NCBI GenBank assembly: GCA_024235655.1
Contig: JACKLY010000001.1
Coordinates: 310,001-374,000 of the forward strand
Length of the DNA: 64,000 nucleotides
Source: Zoogloeaceae bacterium
GTDB taxonomy: Bacteria > Pseudomonadota > Gammaproteobacteria > Burkholderiales > Rhodocyclaceae
Direction of reading: 5' to 3'
Part shown: positions 36,194-44,509 of the stretch, piece after piece
Numbering within the stretch: position 1 is the first letter of the stretch
How the letters are laid out: every line of letters starts with the position of its first letter
Notes under the pieces: model-generated
Told to the model about the DNA's origin: nothing
Databases searched by the model: none
What the model saw: the letters and a program-made list of their open reading frames with translations, nothing else
Translations under genes and position numbers: made by a program

Positions 36194-37470
36194 CCTCGCG
36201 TAACCAGCAACTTTTTGAAGCCGCCCAGCGGCATATCCCCGGTGGCGTCAATTCGCCGGTACGTGCCTTCCGTTCGGTGGGCGGCACGCCCTGTTTTTTC
36301 AAGGAAGGCAAAGGGTCGCAGGTCTGGGACGTCGATGGCAAGGCCTATACCGACTACGTCGGTTCGTGGGGCCCGCTGATTCTCGGTCACGCGCATCCTG
36401 ACGTGGTCAAGGCAGTGCAGGTGTCGGCGGCGCGCGGACTCTCTTTCGGTGCACCGACCGAGGCCGAAGTGGAAATTGCCGACCTGCTCTGCGAACTGCT
36501 GCCGAGCGTGGAGATGGTGCGTCTCGTCTCCTCCGGAACTGAAGCGACGATGAGCGCCATCCGCCTGGCCCGTGGCTACACTGGCCGGGATGTCCTGATC
36601 AAGTTTGAAGGCTGCTACCACGGTCATTCGGACAGCCTGCTGGTCAAGGCCGGCTCCGGCCTGCTCACCTTCGGCAACCCGTCGTCCGGCGGTGTGCCAG
36701 CCGACCTCGCGCAGCACACGATGGTGCTCGACTACAACGACCCGCAACAACTCGCCGACGCCTTTGCCAGCCATCCGGATCGTATCGCTGCGGTGATCGT
36801 CGAGCCGGTCGTCGGCAACATGAACCTGATTGCACCGACCCCCGAATTCCTGAAGGCGATGCGCGACCTGTGCACGCAATATGGTGCCGTGCTGATTTTC
36901 GACGAGGTGATGACCGGTTTCCGCGTCGGCCCACAGTGTGCGCAGGGCTATTACGGCATCACGCCTGACCTGACCACACTCGGCAAGGTGATCGGTGGTG
37001 GCATGCCGGTCGGTGCCTTCGGTGGCAAGCGCGAGATCATGGAAAAGATCGCGCCGCTCGGGCCCGTCTATCAGGCCGGCACGCTGTCGGGCAATCCGGT
37101 AGCGGTGGCTGCCGGCCTGGCGACGCTGAAGCTGGTGAGCCAGCCGGGTTTCTACGAATCCTTGTCGAAGAAGACGCTGCGCCTGACCGACGGCCTGACG
37201 GCAGCGGCGAAAAAACAGGGCGTAGACTTCGTTGCCCAAGCGGTTGGCGGCATGTTCGGCCTCTACTTCGCCAAGGCCTGCCCGGCGAGCTATGCCGAGG
37301 TGCTGGCGTGCGACAAGGAAGCCTTCAACCGCTTCTTCCACGCCATGCTCGACGCTGGCCACTACTTTGCGCCGTCAGCATTCGAAGCGGGTTTTGTCTC
37401 TGCTGCGCACAGCGATGCCGATATCGACGCCACCATTGCAGCAGCGGAGTGCTGGTTCGCCCGGAAATGA
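36190..37470 (+). CDS. hemL: Glutamate-1-semialdehyde 2,1-aminomutase
   Basis: HemL converts glutamate-1-semialdehyde to 5-aminolevulinate in the C5 haem pathway, using PLP. 426 aa: GGVNSPVRAFRSVGGTP at the N-terminus, RLVSSGTEATMSAIRLARGY, FDEVMTGFRVG and the PLP-lysine motif LGKVIGGGMPVGAFGG. The ATG at 36190 follows GAGGAG; a TTG two codons earlier is less likely. Translationally coupled to thiE before it and to gdx after it, both by ATGA overlaps. Confidence 0.97.
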   Translation: MTSRNQQLFEAAQRHIPGGVNSPVRAFRSVGGTPCFFKEGKGSQVWDVDGKAYTDYVGSWGPLILGHAHPDVVKAVQVSAARGLSFGAPTEAEVEIADLLCELLPSVEMVRLVSSGTEATMSAIRLARGYTGRDVLIKFEGCYHGHSDSLLVKAGSGLLTFGNPSSGGVPADLAQHTMVLDYNDPQQLADAFASHPDRIAAVIVEPVVGNMNLIAPTPEFLKAMRDLCTQYGAVLIFDEVMTGFRVGPQCAQGYYGITPDLTTLGKVIGGGMPVGAFGGKREIMEKIAPLGPVYQAGTLSGNPVAVAAGLATLKLVSQPGFYESLSKKTLRLTDGLTAAAKKQGVDFVAQAVGGMFGLYFAKACPASYAEVLACDKEAFNRFFHAMLDAGHYFAPSAFEAGFVSAAHSDADIDATIAAAECWFARK

Positions 37471-37817
37471 TGCCGGGTCTGACGCAGGGTGCTGCCTGGC
37501 TGGTGCTCTTCGTGGCCGGCTTGTGCGAGATCGGCTGGGCTGTCGGGCTGAAATATACCGAGGGTTTTTCACGGCTGTGGCCCACGGTCGGCACCGTGGC
37601 CCTGATGATTGCCTCCGTGGCGCTGCTCGGCCTCGCGCTGAAAACGCTGCCACTGGGTACCGCCTACGCGGTATGGACCGGCATCGGTGCCGTTGGCACG
37701 GCCATCCTCGGCATGGTCCTGTTCAACGAGCCGCGTGACGCATTGCGTCTGGCGTGTATCGCACTGATCGTTGCCGGCATCATCGGCCTGAAGCTGGTGA
37801 CGGCCGCTGCCGATTAA
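37467..37817 (+). CDS. gdx: Guanidinium exporter Gdx (SugE-type SMR protein)
   Basis: 116 aa with four membrane helices. The subtype motif is present: VAGLCEIGWAVGLKYTEGFS in helix 1 with the essential membrane Glu, and GTAYAVWTGIGAVGTAILG in helix 3. This pattern marks guanidinium/H+ antiporters (Gdx, formerly SugE) rather than broad-spectrum EmrE pumps. The ATG at 37467 overlaps the hemL stop; a second ATG follows directly. No guanidine riboswitch can precede it, since it begins inside hemL. Its TAA overlaps the convergent mgtE stop. Confidence 0.92.
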   Translation: MMPGLTQGAAWLVLFVAGLCEIGWAVGLKYTEGFSRLWPTVGTVALMIASVALLGLALKTLPLGTAYAVWTGIGAVGTAILGMVLFNEPRDALRLACIALIVAGIIGLKLVTAAAD

Positions 37818-39256
37818 AGCAGGAACAGCGTTGCCAACCCCAGGAAGATCAGGAAGCCACCGGCATCGGTCAGCGCCGTGATCATCACCGAGCCGCCAAT
37901 GGCCGGATCGCCACCCATGCGGTAGCGGAAGATCGGGATGGCGACACCGGCGGTTGCCGCGAGCAACAGGTTGAGCGTCATCGCAGCGGTCATCACGAGT
38001 CCCAGCGATACGCTGCTGTAGAGCCACCAGGTAACAACCCCGAGCAAGCCGCCCCAAACGACGCCATTGATCACGGCGACGCTGAGTTCCTTCCTGAGCA
38101 ACCGGTTCAGCGCGTCCGGCTTGACCTGCCCCATGGCGATGGCACGCACGATCATGGTGATTGTCTGGTTGCCCGAATTGCCACCGATACCGGCAACAAT
38201 CGGCATCAAGGCGGCCAGCGCCACCAGTTTCTCGATCGAACCTTCGAAGGCGCCGATCACGCGTGAAGCGATAAAGGCCGTGATCAGATTGACAGCCAGC
38301 CAGGCCCAACGGTTTTTCACCGAATCGATCACCGGTGCAAAGATGTCTTCCTCTTCGCGCAGACCGGCCTGTGCCAGCTGCTCGCTCTCGGCTTCTTCAC
38401 GGATGAAGTCGACCACCGCATTCACCGTCACCCGGCCGATCAGATGATTTTCGGCATCGACCACCGGCGCCGAAACGAGGTCGTAACGCTCGAAAGCCTG
38501 GGCGGCTTCCTCGGCGAAATCGTCCGGCTGTACCTCGAAACAGTCCTTCAGCATCAATACGCCGACTTCCGTTTCCGGATCGTTGACCAGCAACACGTTG
38601 AGCGGCAGCACGCCTTTCAGCTTCTCGTCGCGGTCAATCACGAACAGCTGGTCGGTATGGTCGGGCAGCTCCTCGAAGCGGCGCAGGTAGCGCAGCACCA
38701 CTTCCAGGGTCACATCCTCACGCACCGTGACCATGTCGAAATCCATCAGCGCGCCGACGGTATCCTCGGGGTAAGACATTGCCGAACGCAGCTGTTCGCG
38801 CTCGTCGGCCGGCAGTGAGCGGAAGACATCCTCGATCACCTCCTGCGGCAGATCCGGCGCGAGGTCGGCCAGCTCGTCGGTATCCAGCCCCTCGACGGCA
38901 GCGCGCAGCTCTGCCGGGGCCATGGTTTCGATCAGTGATTCCCGAACGGCATCCGATACTTCAAGCAGGATGTCGCCGTCGCGGTCGGTGCGTACCAGTT
39001 CCCAGACAAGCAGGCGCTCGTCGGTCGGCAGCGACTCGAGAATGTAGGCGATATCCGCCGGGTGCATCTTGTCCAGGCGGACTTTCAGTTGCCCCAGATG
39101 CTGCTTGTGAACAAGATCCTCAACCAGGTCGTGGCGAGGCATTTCCTGGCGGTGAACCAGGTTTTCGACCAGCCGATAGCGGCTGAGGAGATCCTGGATC
39201 TCGTCCAGATGCGCCTGCAGTTCGTCAGCGTCGGCGTGATGAACTTCGTCGCTCAT
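37814..39256 (-). CDS. mgtE: Magnesium transporter MgtE
   Basis: 480 aa with the MgtE layout: an N-terminal superhelical domain (about 25-130; HPADIAYILESLPTDERLLVW), two CBS domains (about 135-265; MSYPEDTVGALMDFD, then DLVSAPVVDAENHLIGRVT), a plug helix, and a C-terminal pore of five helices with PIVAGIGGNSGNQTITMIVR, the conserved Mg-channel sequence. The cytosolic domains close the gate at high Mg2+. It follows mtgA on the same strand but after a 360-bp gap rich in inverted repeats. Confidence 0.95.
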   Translation of the reverse strand: MSDEVHHADADELQAHLDEIQDLLSRYRLVENLVHRQEMPRHDLVEDLVHKQHLGQLKVRLDKMHPADIAYILESLPTDERLLVWELVRTDRDGDILLEVSDAVRESLIETMAPAELRAAVEGLDTDELADLAPDLPQEVIEDVFRSLPADEREQLRSAMSYPEDTVGALMDFDMVTVREDVTLEVVLRYLRRFEELPDHTDQLFVIDRDEKLKGVLPLNVLLVNDPETEVGVLMLKDCFEVQPDDFAEEAAQAFERYDLVSAPVVDAENHLIGRVTVNAVVDFIREEAESEQLAQAGLREEEDIFAPVIDSVKNRWAWLAVNLITAFIASRVIGAFEGSIEKLVALAALMPIVAGIGGNSGNQTITMIVRAIAMGQVKPDALNRLLRKELSVAVINGVVWGGLLGVVTWWLYSSVSLGLVMTAAMTLNLLLAATAGVAIPIFRYRMGGDPAIGGSVMITALTDAGGFLIFLGLATLFLL

Positions 39257-39616
39257 GCCGCCTCACGCGTGTTATCAAGCATCGTTACAACCATCATCAA
39301 GGCTCCCTGGCTTGCAGGTTCATGGCCTGAGCCATGCCGTGCGTCGAGCTTGGCAAACGTGCGGGCGTTTGCCGGTTTGAACTGAATGGTCGCTGCCGCT
39401 GTTCTGCTGAATGATGCGGCGAAGGTGCGTGCCATCCTGCCTGTCGGGCAGGATGGCAGCCGGTTTCGGGCTGTTATCCTGCCATGGTGTCGGCCTTGGC
39501 CGACAAGTTGCTACTGGGGCAACTGTCCACGGGGAAACTCCGGAAATGAGATGCGGCAGAGTGTACAACGTTTGTCGCGACGCAACAATAAAGCCGGGCC
39601 TGCCGGGTGCTGAAAA
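39257..39616 (-). other. 360-bp non-coding leader of mgtE with several inverted repeats
   Basis: No convincing gene. Inverted repeats by eye: CATGGC/GCCATG near 39330; GCCATCCTGCC (39431-39441) with GGCAGGATGGC (39447-39457), an 11-bp perfect stem with a 5-base loop; TGTCGGCC (39488-39495) with GGCCGACA (39498-39505); AGTTGC with GCAACT just after. None is followed by a long T-run on the transcribed (minus) strand. The region could be a structured 5' leader of mgtE; no known riboswitch was recognised. Confidence 0.4.
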
Positions 39617-40312
39617 TCAGGGAAGTTGCGCTGACGGCATGCGGCCGAGAATGACGGCAGCCTTGCGCGCCAGGCCGGGCGCACTGCGGTTGCGGTCGTA
39701 GAAACGCGGGCTGGGCACCATGGCCGCCAGATAGGCAGCCTGCTCCGCGCTGATCTGTGCCGCGCCGATGCCGTAATAGTGCCGGGCGGCGGCTTCCGCA
39801 CCGAATACGCCGTTACCCCACTCGATCACGTTCAGGTAAACCTCGAAAATCCGCCGTTTGCTCCACAGGGATTCGATCATCAGCGTGATGATGGCTTCTT
39901 CACCCTTGCGCAGCAGCGAACGTGCCGGCGTCAGGAACAGGTTCTTGGCCAGTTGCTGGGAAATCGTCGAACCGCCGGCGACCAGCTTGCCCTTCTTCTC
40001 GTTCTTTTCCATGGCGCGCTGGATACCTTCCCAGTCAAAGCCCTCGTGGTGAACGAATTTGGCGTCTTCCGAAGCAATCAGTGCGCGCTTCAGGTGTGGA
40101 GAAATCCGCTCATAGGGCATCCACTGTTTTTTCAGCGCAGCGTTGGGTTGTTTGACGCGCAGCTCGGCCAGACGGATTTCCATGAAGCGCGTGTTTTCCG
40201 GGTTGAATTGCCCCCAATAGGCAACCCAGCCGAGCAGCCAGCACAGGTAGGCAATGCCGAGGACAAACAGGGCAAGCAACAGACGCGTCAGCCAACGCGA
40301 CAGGGATTTCAT
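39617..40312 (-). CDS. mtgA: Monofunctional peptidoglycan glycosyltransferase
   Basis: 231 aa GT51 enzyme polymerising lipid II glycan chains. One N-terminal membrane anchor (LTRLLLALFVLGIAYLCWLL) precedes the catalytic domain, with IASEDAKFVHHEGFDWEG (catalytic Glu), GGSTISQQLAKNLFL and KRRIFEVYLNVIEWGNG. No transpeptidase domain is present. Its start overlaps the aroE end by 4 bp. Confidence 0.96.
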   Translation of the reverse strand: MKSLSRWLTRLLLALFVLGIAYLCWLLGWVAYWGQFNPENTRFMEIRLAELRVKQPNAALKKQWMPYERISPHLKRALIASEDAKFVHHEGFDWEGIQRAMEKNEKKGKLVAGGSTISQQLAKNLFLTPARSLLRKGEEAIITLMIESLWSKRRIFEVYLNVIEWGNGVFGAEAAARHYYGIGAAQISAEQAAYLAAMVPSPRFYDRNRSAPGLARKAAVILGRMPSAQLP

Positions 40313-41136
40313 GCGTGACGGAGCGTGTCCAGAACGGCCGCCGTCTCCGGCCGAATGTGGCGCCAGACAAGAAAGGCCTCGGCCGCCTGCTCGACCAGCA
40401 TGCCCAGGCCATCCGCCAGCCGGGTCACGCCGGCGGCGCGCGCCATGGCAATGAAAGGCGTATCGGTCTTGCCGTACATCATGTCGTAGGCCAGTGCATC
40501 GGGGGCAAAGACATCTTCCGGCAGCGGGGGAACATTCCCTCCCAGGCTGGCCGAGGTGGCGTTGATGACAATTTCGAATTGCTGCCCGGCCAGATCCTGA
40601 TACGCACCCCCCTGAACGTTGCCGAGTGCCGAAAAATGCTGGGCAAGGCCGGCAGCCTTGCTGGCAGTGCGGTTGGCAATAAACAGCGAGGCCGGGGTCT
40701 GCTCGAGCAGAGGGCCGATCGCCCCACGCGCTGCGCCGCCCGCGCCGAGCAAGAGGAGGCGGCGACCGGCCAATGGGGTGTTCAGGTTGCTCAGCAGGTC
40801 GCGCACCAGGCCGGCGCCATCGGTGTTGTCGCCGACGATTCGCTTGCCGGCAAAACTCAAGGTATTCACTGCCCCGGCCAGTTGCGCGCGGGGCGTCAGC
40901 TCGTGGCAGAGGCGGAAGGCCTCTTCCTTGAACGGCACGGTGACGTTGGCACCCCTTCCGCCTTCGGCAATGAAGGCTTGAACGCTGGCGACAAAACCAT
41001 CGATCGGTGCCAGCCGCGCCTCGTAGTGCAGGTTTTCACCGGTCTGCAAGGCAAAACGGTTATGAATGGCCGGGGATTTGCTGTGGCTGATCGGATTGCC
41101 AAAGACACAGTACAGCTCCGCAGTCGATTCGCTCAT
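40309..41136 (-). CDS. aroE: Shikimate dehydrogenase (NADP)
   Basis: 275 aa enzyme reducing 3-dehydroshikimate to shikimate. Substrate site GNPISHSKSPAIHNRFA and catalytic Lys in VTVPFKEEAF, the conserved GDNTDGAGLV, and the NADP Rossmann loop LLLGAGGAARGAIGPLL. Overlaps both neighbours by 4 bp (tonB-like gene upstream, mtgA downstream), so it is in a translationally coupled run. Confidence 0.96.
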   Translation of the reverse strand: MSESTAELYCVFGNPISHSKSPAIHNRFALQTGENLHYEARLAPIDGFVASVQAFIAEGGRGANVTVPFKEEAFRLCHELTPRAQLAGAVNTLSFAGKRIVGDNTDGAGLVRDLLSNLNTPLAGRRLLLLGAGGAARGAIGPLLEQTPASLFIANRTASKAAGLAQHFSALGNVQGGAYQDLAGQQFEIVINATSASLGGNVPPLPEDVFAPDALAYDMMYGKTDTPFIAMARAAGVTRLADGLGMLVEQAAEAFLVWRHIRPETAAVLDTLRHA

Positions 41137-42011
41137 CGGGTTTCCAGTGCATCCTGGCGAGTAAACGACCAGGTGCGGGTGATTTCAATGATGTCGGTAT
41201 CGCGCCGGATGTCTTCCGGGAAGGGCGCGTAGGGGGAGGCCATCTGCACGATGCGGCGCGCAGCGTCATCCAGTATCTTGTGGCCTGAACTGCGGTTGAT
41301 CTCGATTTTCTGAACATGGCCATCGCTCTGGATGCTCACGGAAAGGATCAGGCTGCCGTACAGCTTGCCCTTGGCCGCTTCCGGATAGTTCAGCGTACCC
41401 ACCCGTTCCACCTTGAGCCGCCAGTCCTCAACGTAGCGGGCAAAGCGGTATTCGTCCGCACGCACACCGATATTCTTCTTGCGCGGCCGCTTGTTGTATT
41501 CCTCGACACTCTTGGAAATTTCAGCTTCCATCCGCGCCATCGCCAATGCCGAGGAGGCCAGCTCCCTGCCGGTGAGCAAGGGAGCGGGTTCCGGCTGTGC
41601 TTCCTGGGCTTCTTCAGCCTTGGTGGTGCGCTTGCTCTGAGCCTGGGTGATCAGCTTCTGCTGGCGGGCTTCCATCTCCTGGATGCGCCGCTGTTTCTGC
41701 TCCAGATCCGCGCCGGACTGCTGTTTCGCTGAGGGCGGCAACGGCGTTTTCGCGCGCCGGTTCTCGTCAACATTGCCGCCGCCGTCGAGGTTGGTCTGAG
41801 CCAGCGCCTGCGCTTCCGACGGCCGGCGCGCCGCCTTGCTGTTGACCAGAATGATCTCCAGCGCCTTGTCCTTGACGGCGCGGGAAGCGTCAGGAAACGC
41901 AAAGTTGAGCGAAAGGATGAGCAGGTGAAACAGAACCGAAATGCCAATCGCCAGCCATAGTCGGCGATCCGGAGGCGCATCGCTCAGCAAGGAGGGTAGC
42001 GCAACAGCCAT
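41133..42011 (-). CDS. TonB/TolA-like energy transducer protein
   Basis: 292 aa: one membrane anchor near the N-terminus (LWLAIGISVLFHLLILSL, with the His seen in TonB anchors), a long polar Ala/Glu/Lys/Gln-rich helical spacer (about 60-175), and a C-terminal TonB domain (about 200-285; YPEAAKGKLYGSLILSVSIQ, HKILDDAARRIVQMASPYAPF). The spacer is helical like TolA rather than the Pro-rich rod of classical TonB. No exbB/exbD is next to it. It starts one base after the ribonuclease stop. Confidence 0.85.
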   Translation of the reverse strand: MAVALPSLLSDAPPDRRLWLAIGISVLFHLLILSLNFAFPDASRAVKDKALEIILVNSKAARRPSEAQALAQTNLDGGGNVDENRRAKTPLPPSAKQQSGADLEQKQRRIQEMEARQQKLITQAQSKRTTKAEEAQEAQPEPAPLLTGRELASSALAMARMEAEISKSVEEYNKRPRKKNIGVRADEYRFARYVEDWRLKVERVGTLNYPEAAKGKLYGSLILSVSIQSDGHVQKIEINRSSGHKILDDAARRIVQMASPYAPFPEDIRRDTDIIEITRTWSFTRQDALETR

Positions 42012-43916
42012 TTAACTGACAGGCTCCAGTTCGTCGCTGGCTGGCGTGTCGGCCGGTGCGTCCAGGCTGTCGACGTATCGGCAGTTCAGATCCAGCGTCA
42101 GCTCATCCATGCTTTCAACTGCCAGACGCACCCGGCTTCCCGGAGACAATTCCGGCAGAGAAGGCACGCGCAGCAGTAGCGGCAATCGATCCAGCTTGAC
42201 CATCGCTTCGCGGCGCACGGTGGCATCGATTTCGCTGATGCCCTCCTGCTGCAGCCAGCGCAGGCACCAGTAACGTTCCATACCGCGCTGGAATTCGGCA
42301 TAGGCGGCGTAGGTCAGGTCAAAGTCGCGCATGGCAGCAAACAGCGCGTCACTCTTGGCACCGAAAGGTGGTGACTGCTCGGTCAGGTGGGCGATCAATT
42401 GCCACTGGTTGATCAGGTCGACATAGCGCCGGAGCGGTGAAGAAGACCAGGCGTATTGCGCCACGCCAAGACCGTCGTGCGGGAGCGGCGAGGTAGTCAT
42501 GCGCACCTTGCCGCCGGTCTGTGCGCGGTAAATGGCAGCAATGCCGTTCTCGGCGAGCAGCCCGCCCCAGGTGCTGTTGGCGACAATCATCAATTCCGAA
42601 ACCAGCTTGTCCAGCGGACTGCCGCGCTTGCGCTCGCTGATGATCACCCGGCACTGTGCGGGTTCCGCGATATCGCCGTCGATGTCAAAGTTGTAGTCGT
42701 TGATGCCCTGCACTGCTGACGGCTTGCCGCGTCGGCCCTCGCAGGCGCAGGCCAGTTGCCAGAGCAGCTTCAGCTCATCGCGAAAGGCGAACTCCGGCAA
42801 GGCCGTGGCCAGCGTGCCTTCGTTGAACAGCGGCTCGATTTCGTGGTGCCGGAGGTTGGCTACCACCGGCACCAACTCCAGCCGGGATTCATGGCCGGTG
42901 ATCTCCAACTCCGGCGACACCGTCAGATAGAGCGACACGGCCGGGCAGGTACGGCCTGCCGACAGCGTAAACTGCTCAACCACGGCGTCCGGCAGCATGG
43001 TGATCTTGTTGCCCGGCATGTACACCGTCGACAGGCGTTCGCGCGCAATTCCGTCAAGCGGCGACCCCGGCAGAATGCCCAGGCCGGGGGCGGCAATGTG
43101 AATGCCTACGCGCCAGCCAATACCCGGTAACGCCTGCACCGAAAAGGCATCGTCAATTTCCGTGGTGGCCGCATCGTCGATCGAAAAGGCGCGTACCTCG
43201 GCACGGGGCAAACCCTTGCCGGCAACCGGGGTCTCGCAGGCCGGAAAATCCGTGCCGCGCGGAAAATAATCGTTGAGGAAACGCTGGAAGTGGTAATCAG
43301 ACGTCGAGCGGATGGCGCCGCATTGCGCCAGCAGATGCGCGGCCGAAAGGCCGGTGTCCGCACAGGCGGCTTCCAGCGCCTTGGTTTCCAGGCGGTTGCG
43401 ATCCGGTTTGTAGAGCAGGTCGCGCAGCAGGGGGGTAAATTCGGAAGGGAGTTGTCCCGCCTTCAGCGTTTCGACCATGCGCTCAATGGCGAGCGCTTGC
43501 TGACGCTTCTTTTCAAGACCGGCCAGAGCGGCGGCCAGAATGTCGGCGGGCGCTTTCCTGAAGCGGCCTTTACCCTTGCGATGGAAGTAGACGGGTGCTG
43601 AATGTAAGGCAAGCAGGATCGCAGTCGCCTCGACGGTTGAGGCTTCGTGCCCGAAGTAGTCGCGGGCAAAATCAAGAAAAGAAAACTCGCCATCGCTTGC
43701 GCACTCCCACAGGAATTCGGTTTCGACGCTTTCAGCCAACAGCTCCGCCGCATCCAGCAAGGCGCTTGCCGTTGGTTCCTTGAAACGCAGCAACACCGTT
43801 GCCGCCTTGATCTTGGCGCGCTTCCCGGAAACCATTTCAATCTGCAACGACGCATCGTTGTCAGTCAGGATGGTGGCCGTCTTGAAGGCGCCGTCTTCTT
43901 CGAACAGTAGAAACAT
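42012..43916 (-). CDS. RNB-domain exoribonuclease (RNase II/R family)
   Basis: 634 aa. The catalytic RNB domain starts near residue 245: AFSIDDAATTEIDDAFSV provides the metal-binding aspartates, followed by GIHIAAPG, ARERLSTVYMPG (cf. tsvYlp), LPHDGLGVAQYAWSSSPLRRYVDLINQ, the RNA-release/active-site Arg block. The N-terminal region (about 1-230) lacks clear cold-shock domains and the C-terminal S1 domain is short or atypical, so it is not plain RNase II or RNase R. It is expected to degrade RNA 3' to 5'. It lies 8 bp after the esterase gene. Confidence 0.9.
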   Translation of the reverse strand: MFLLFEEDGAFKTATILTDNDASLQIEMVSGKRAKIKAATVLLRFKEPTASALLDAAELLAESVETEFLWECASDGEFSFLDFARDYFGHEASTVEATAILLALHSAPVYFHRKGKGRFRKAPADILAAALAGLEKKRQQALAIERMVETLKAGQLPSEFTPLLRDLLYKPDRNRLETKALEAACADTGLSAAHLLAQCGAIRSTSDYHFQRFLNDYFPRGTDFPACETPVAGKGLPRAEVRAFSIDDAATTEIDDAFSVQALPGIGWRVGIHIAAPGLGILPGSPLDGIARERLSTVYMPGNKITMLPDAVVEQFTLSAGRTCPAVSLYLTVSPELEITGHESRLELVPVVANLRHHEIEPLFNEGTLATALPEFAFRDELKLLWQLACACEGRRGKPSAVQGINDYNFDIDGDIAEPAQCRVIISERKRGSPLDKLVSELMIVANSTWGGLLAENGIAAIYRAQTGGKVRMTTSPLPHDGLGVAQYAWSSSPLRRYVDLINQWQLIAHLTEQSPPFGAKSDALFAAMRDFDLTYAAYAEFQRGMERYWCLRWLQQEGISEIDATVRREAMVKLDRLPLLLRVPSLPELSPGSRVRLAVESMDELTLDLNCRYVDSLDAPADTPASDELEPVS

Positions 43917-43924
43917 CCGGCGGA

Positions 43925-44509
43925 TTATAACCCGCAGAATTCAATGATTTGCGGGACAAACTCGGGAAACCGCGTGAAGCTGTGGTCGCCGCCCGGCAGC
44001 ACGGATTGGCGGCAGCCGGCATAGCGCGCCGTGGCCTCGCGATAGTCCAGCACCTCGTCGCCTTCCTCGACCAGAAGCCAATAGCGCGCCGGAGTAATGC
44101 GCGCCGCCTCAAGCCCACGCAAGGCAGCGATATGCGCATGCGTGAACTCGAAAGTTTCGCCGTCATACATGCCGGTCTGCGGGCCGACATACGCCTCCAG
44201 CGACAGGGGAGCCACCACCGCTGGGTTGATCAGAACAGCACGCAGATCGTGTTTTTCCGCCAGCCAGGTCGCGTAATAGCCGCCGAGTGAACTGCCAGCA
44301 AGCGCAAAGTGGCCGGGGTGGCGGGCCAGAATCGCTTCTGCCTGAGCAATGGCGATTGCCGGATCATGCGACAGCGCCGGGCAGTGAAACTGGCTGGCCA
44401 GGCCGCGAGCGGCAAAGGCATCGGCCAGCAAGCGGGCTTTCCAGGATTGCGGCGAGGAGCGGAAGCCGTGCAGGTAGAGGAGTGAGGGGGTCGTGCCAGG
44501 GGTGTTCAA
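43925..44509 (-). CDS. YqiA/YcfP family alpha/beta hydrolase (esterase)
   Basis: 194 aa small esterase-like protein: LLYLHGFRSSPQSWKARLL (oxyanion region), nucleophile elbow AGSSLGGYYATWLA, the late acid in LVEEGDEVLDY and His in GGDHSFTRF, making a complete Ser-Asp-His triad. The open frame extends upstream inside the repressor gene, but the likely start is a TTG at 44509 that overlaps the repressor stop (TTGA), giving the usual length of the family. Physiological ester is unknown. Confidence 0.85.
   Translation of the reverse strand: MNTPGTTPSLLYLHGFRSSPQSWKARLLADAFAARGLASQFHCPALSHDPAIAIAQAEAILARHPGHFALAGSSLGGYYATWLAEKHDLRAVLINPAVVAPLSLEAYVGPQTGMYDGETFEFTHAHIAALRGLEAARITPARYWLLVEEGDEVLDYREATARYAGCRQSVLPGGDHSFTRFPEFVPQIIEFCGL

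Noticed and set aside
37400..37470. Guanidine riboswitch upstream of gdx
   Set aside because: The sequence is hemL coding DNA up to the overlap with gdx.
39431..39457. Intrinsic terminator between mtgA and mgtE
   Set aside because: The stem is perfect but neither strand has a T-run directly after it; listed only as an inverted repeat.
39257..39616. M-box (Mg2+) riboswitch before mgtE
   Set aside because: Several hairpins exist but no recognisable M-box core; kept only as a possible structured leader.
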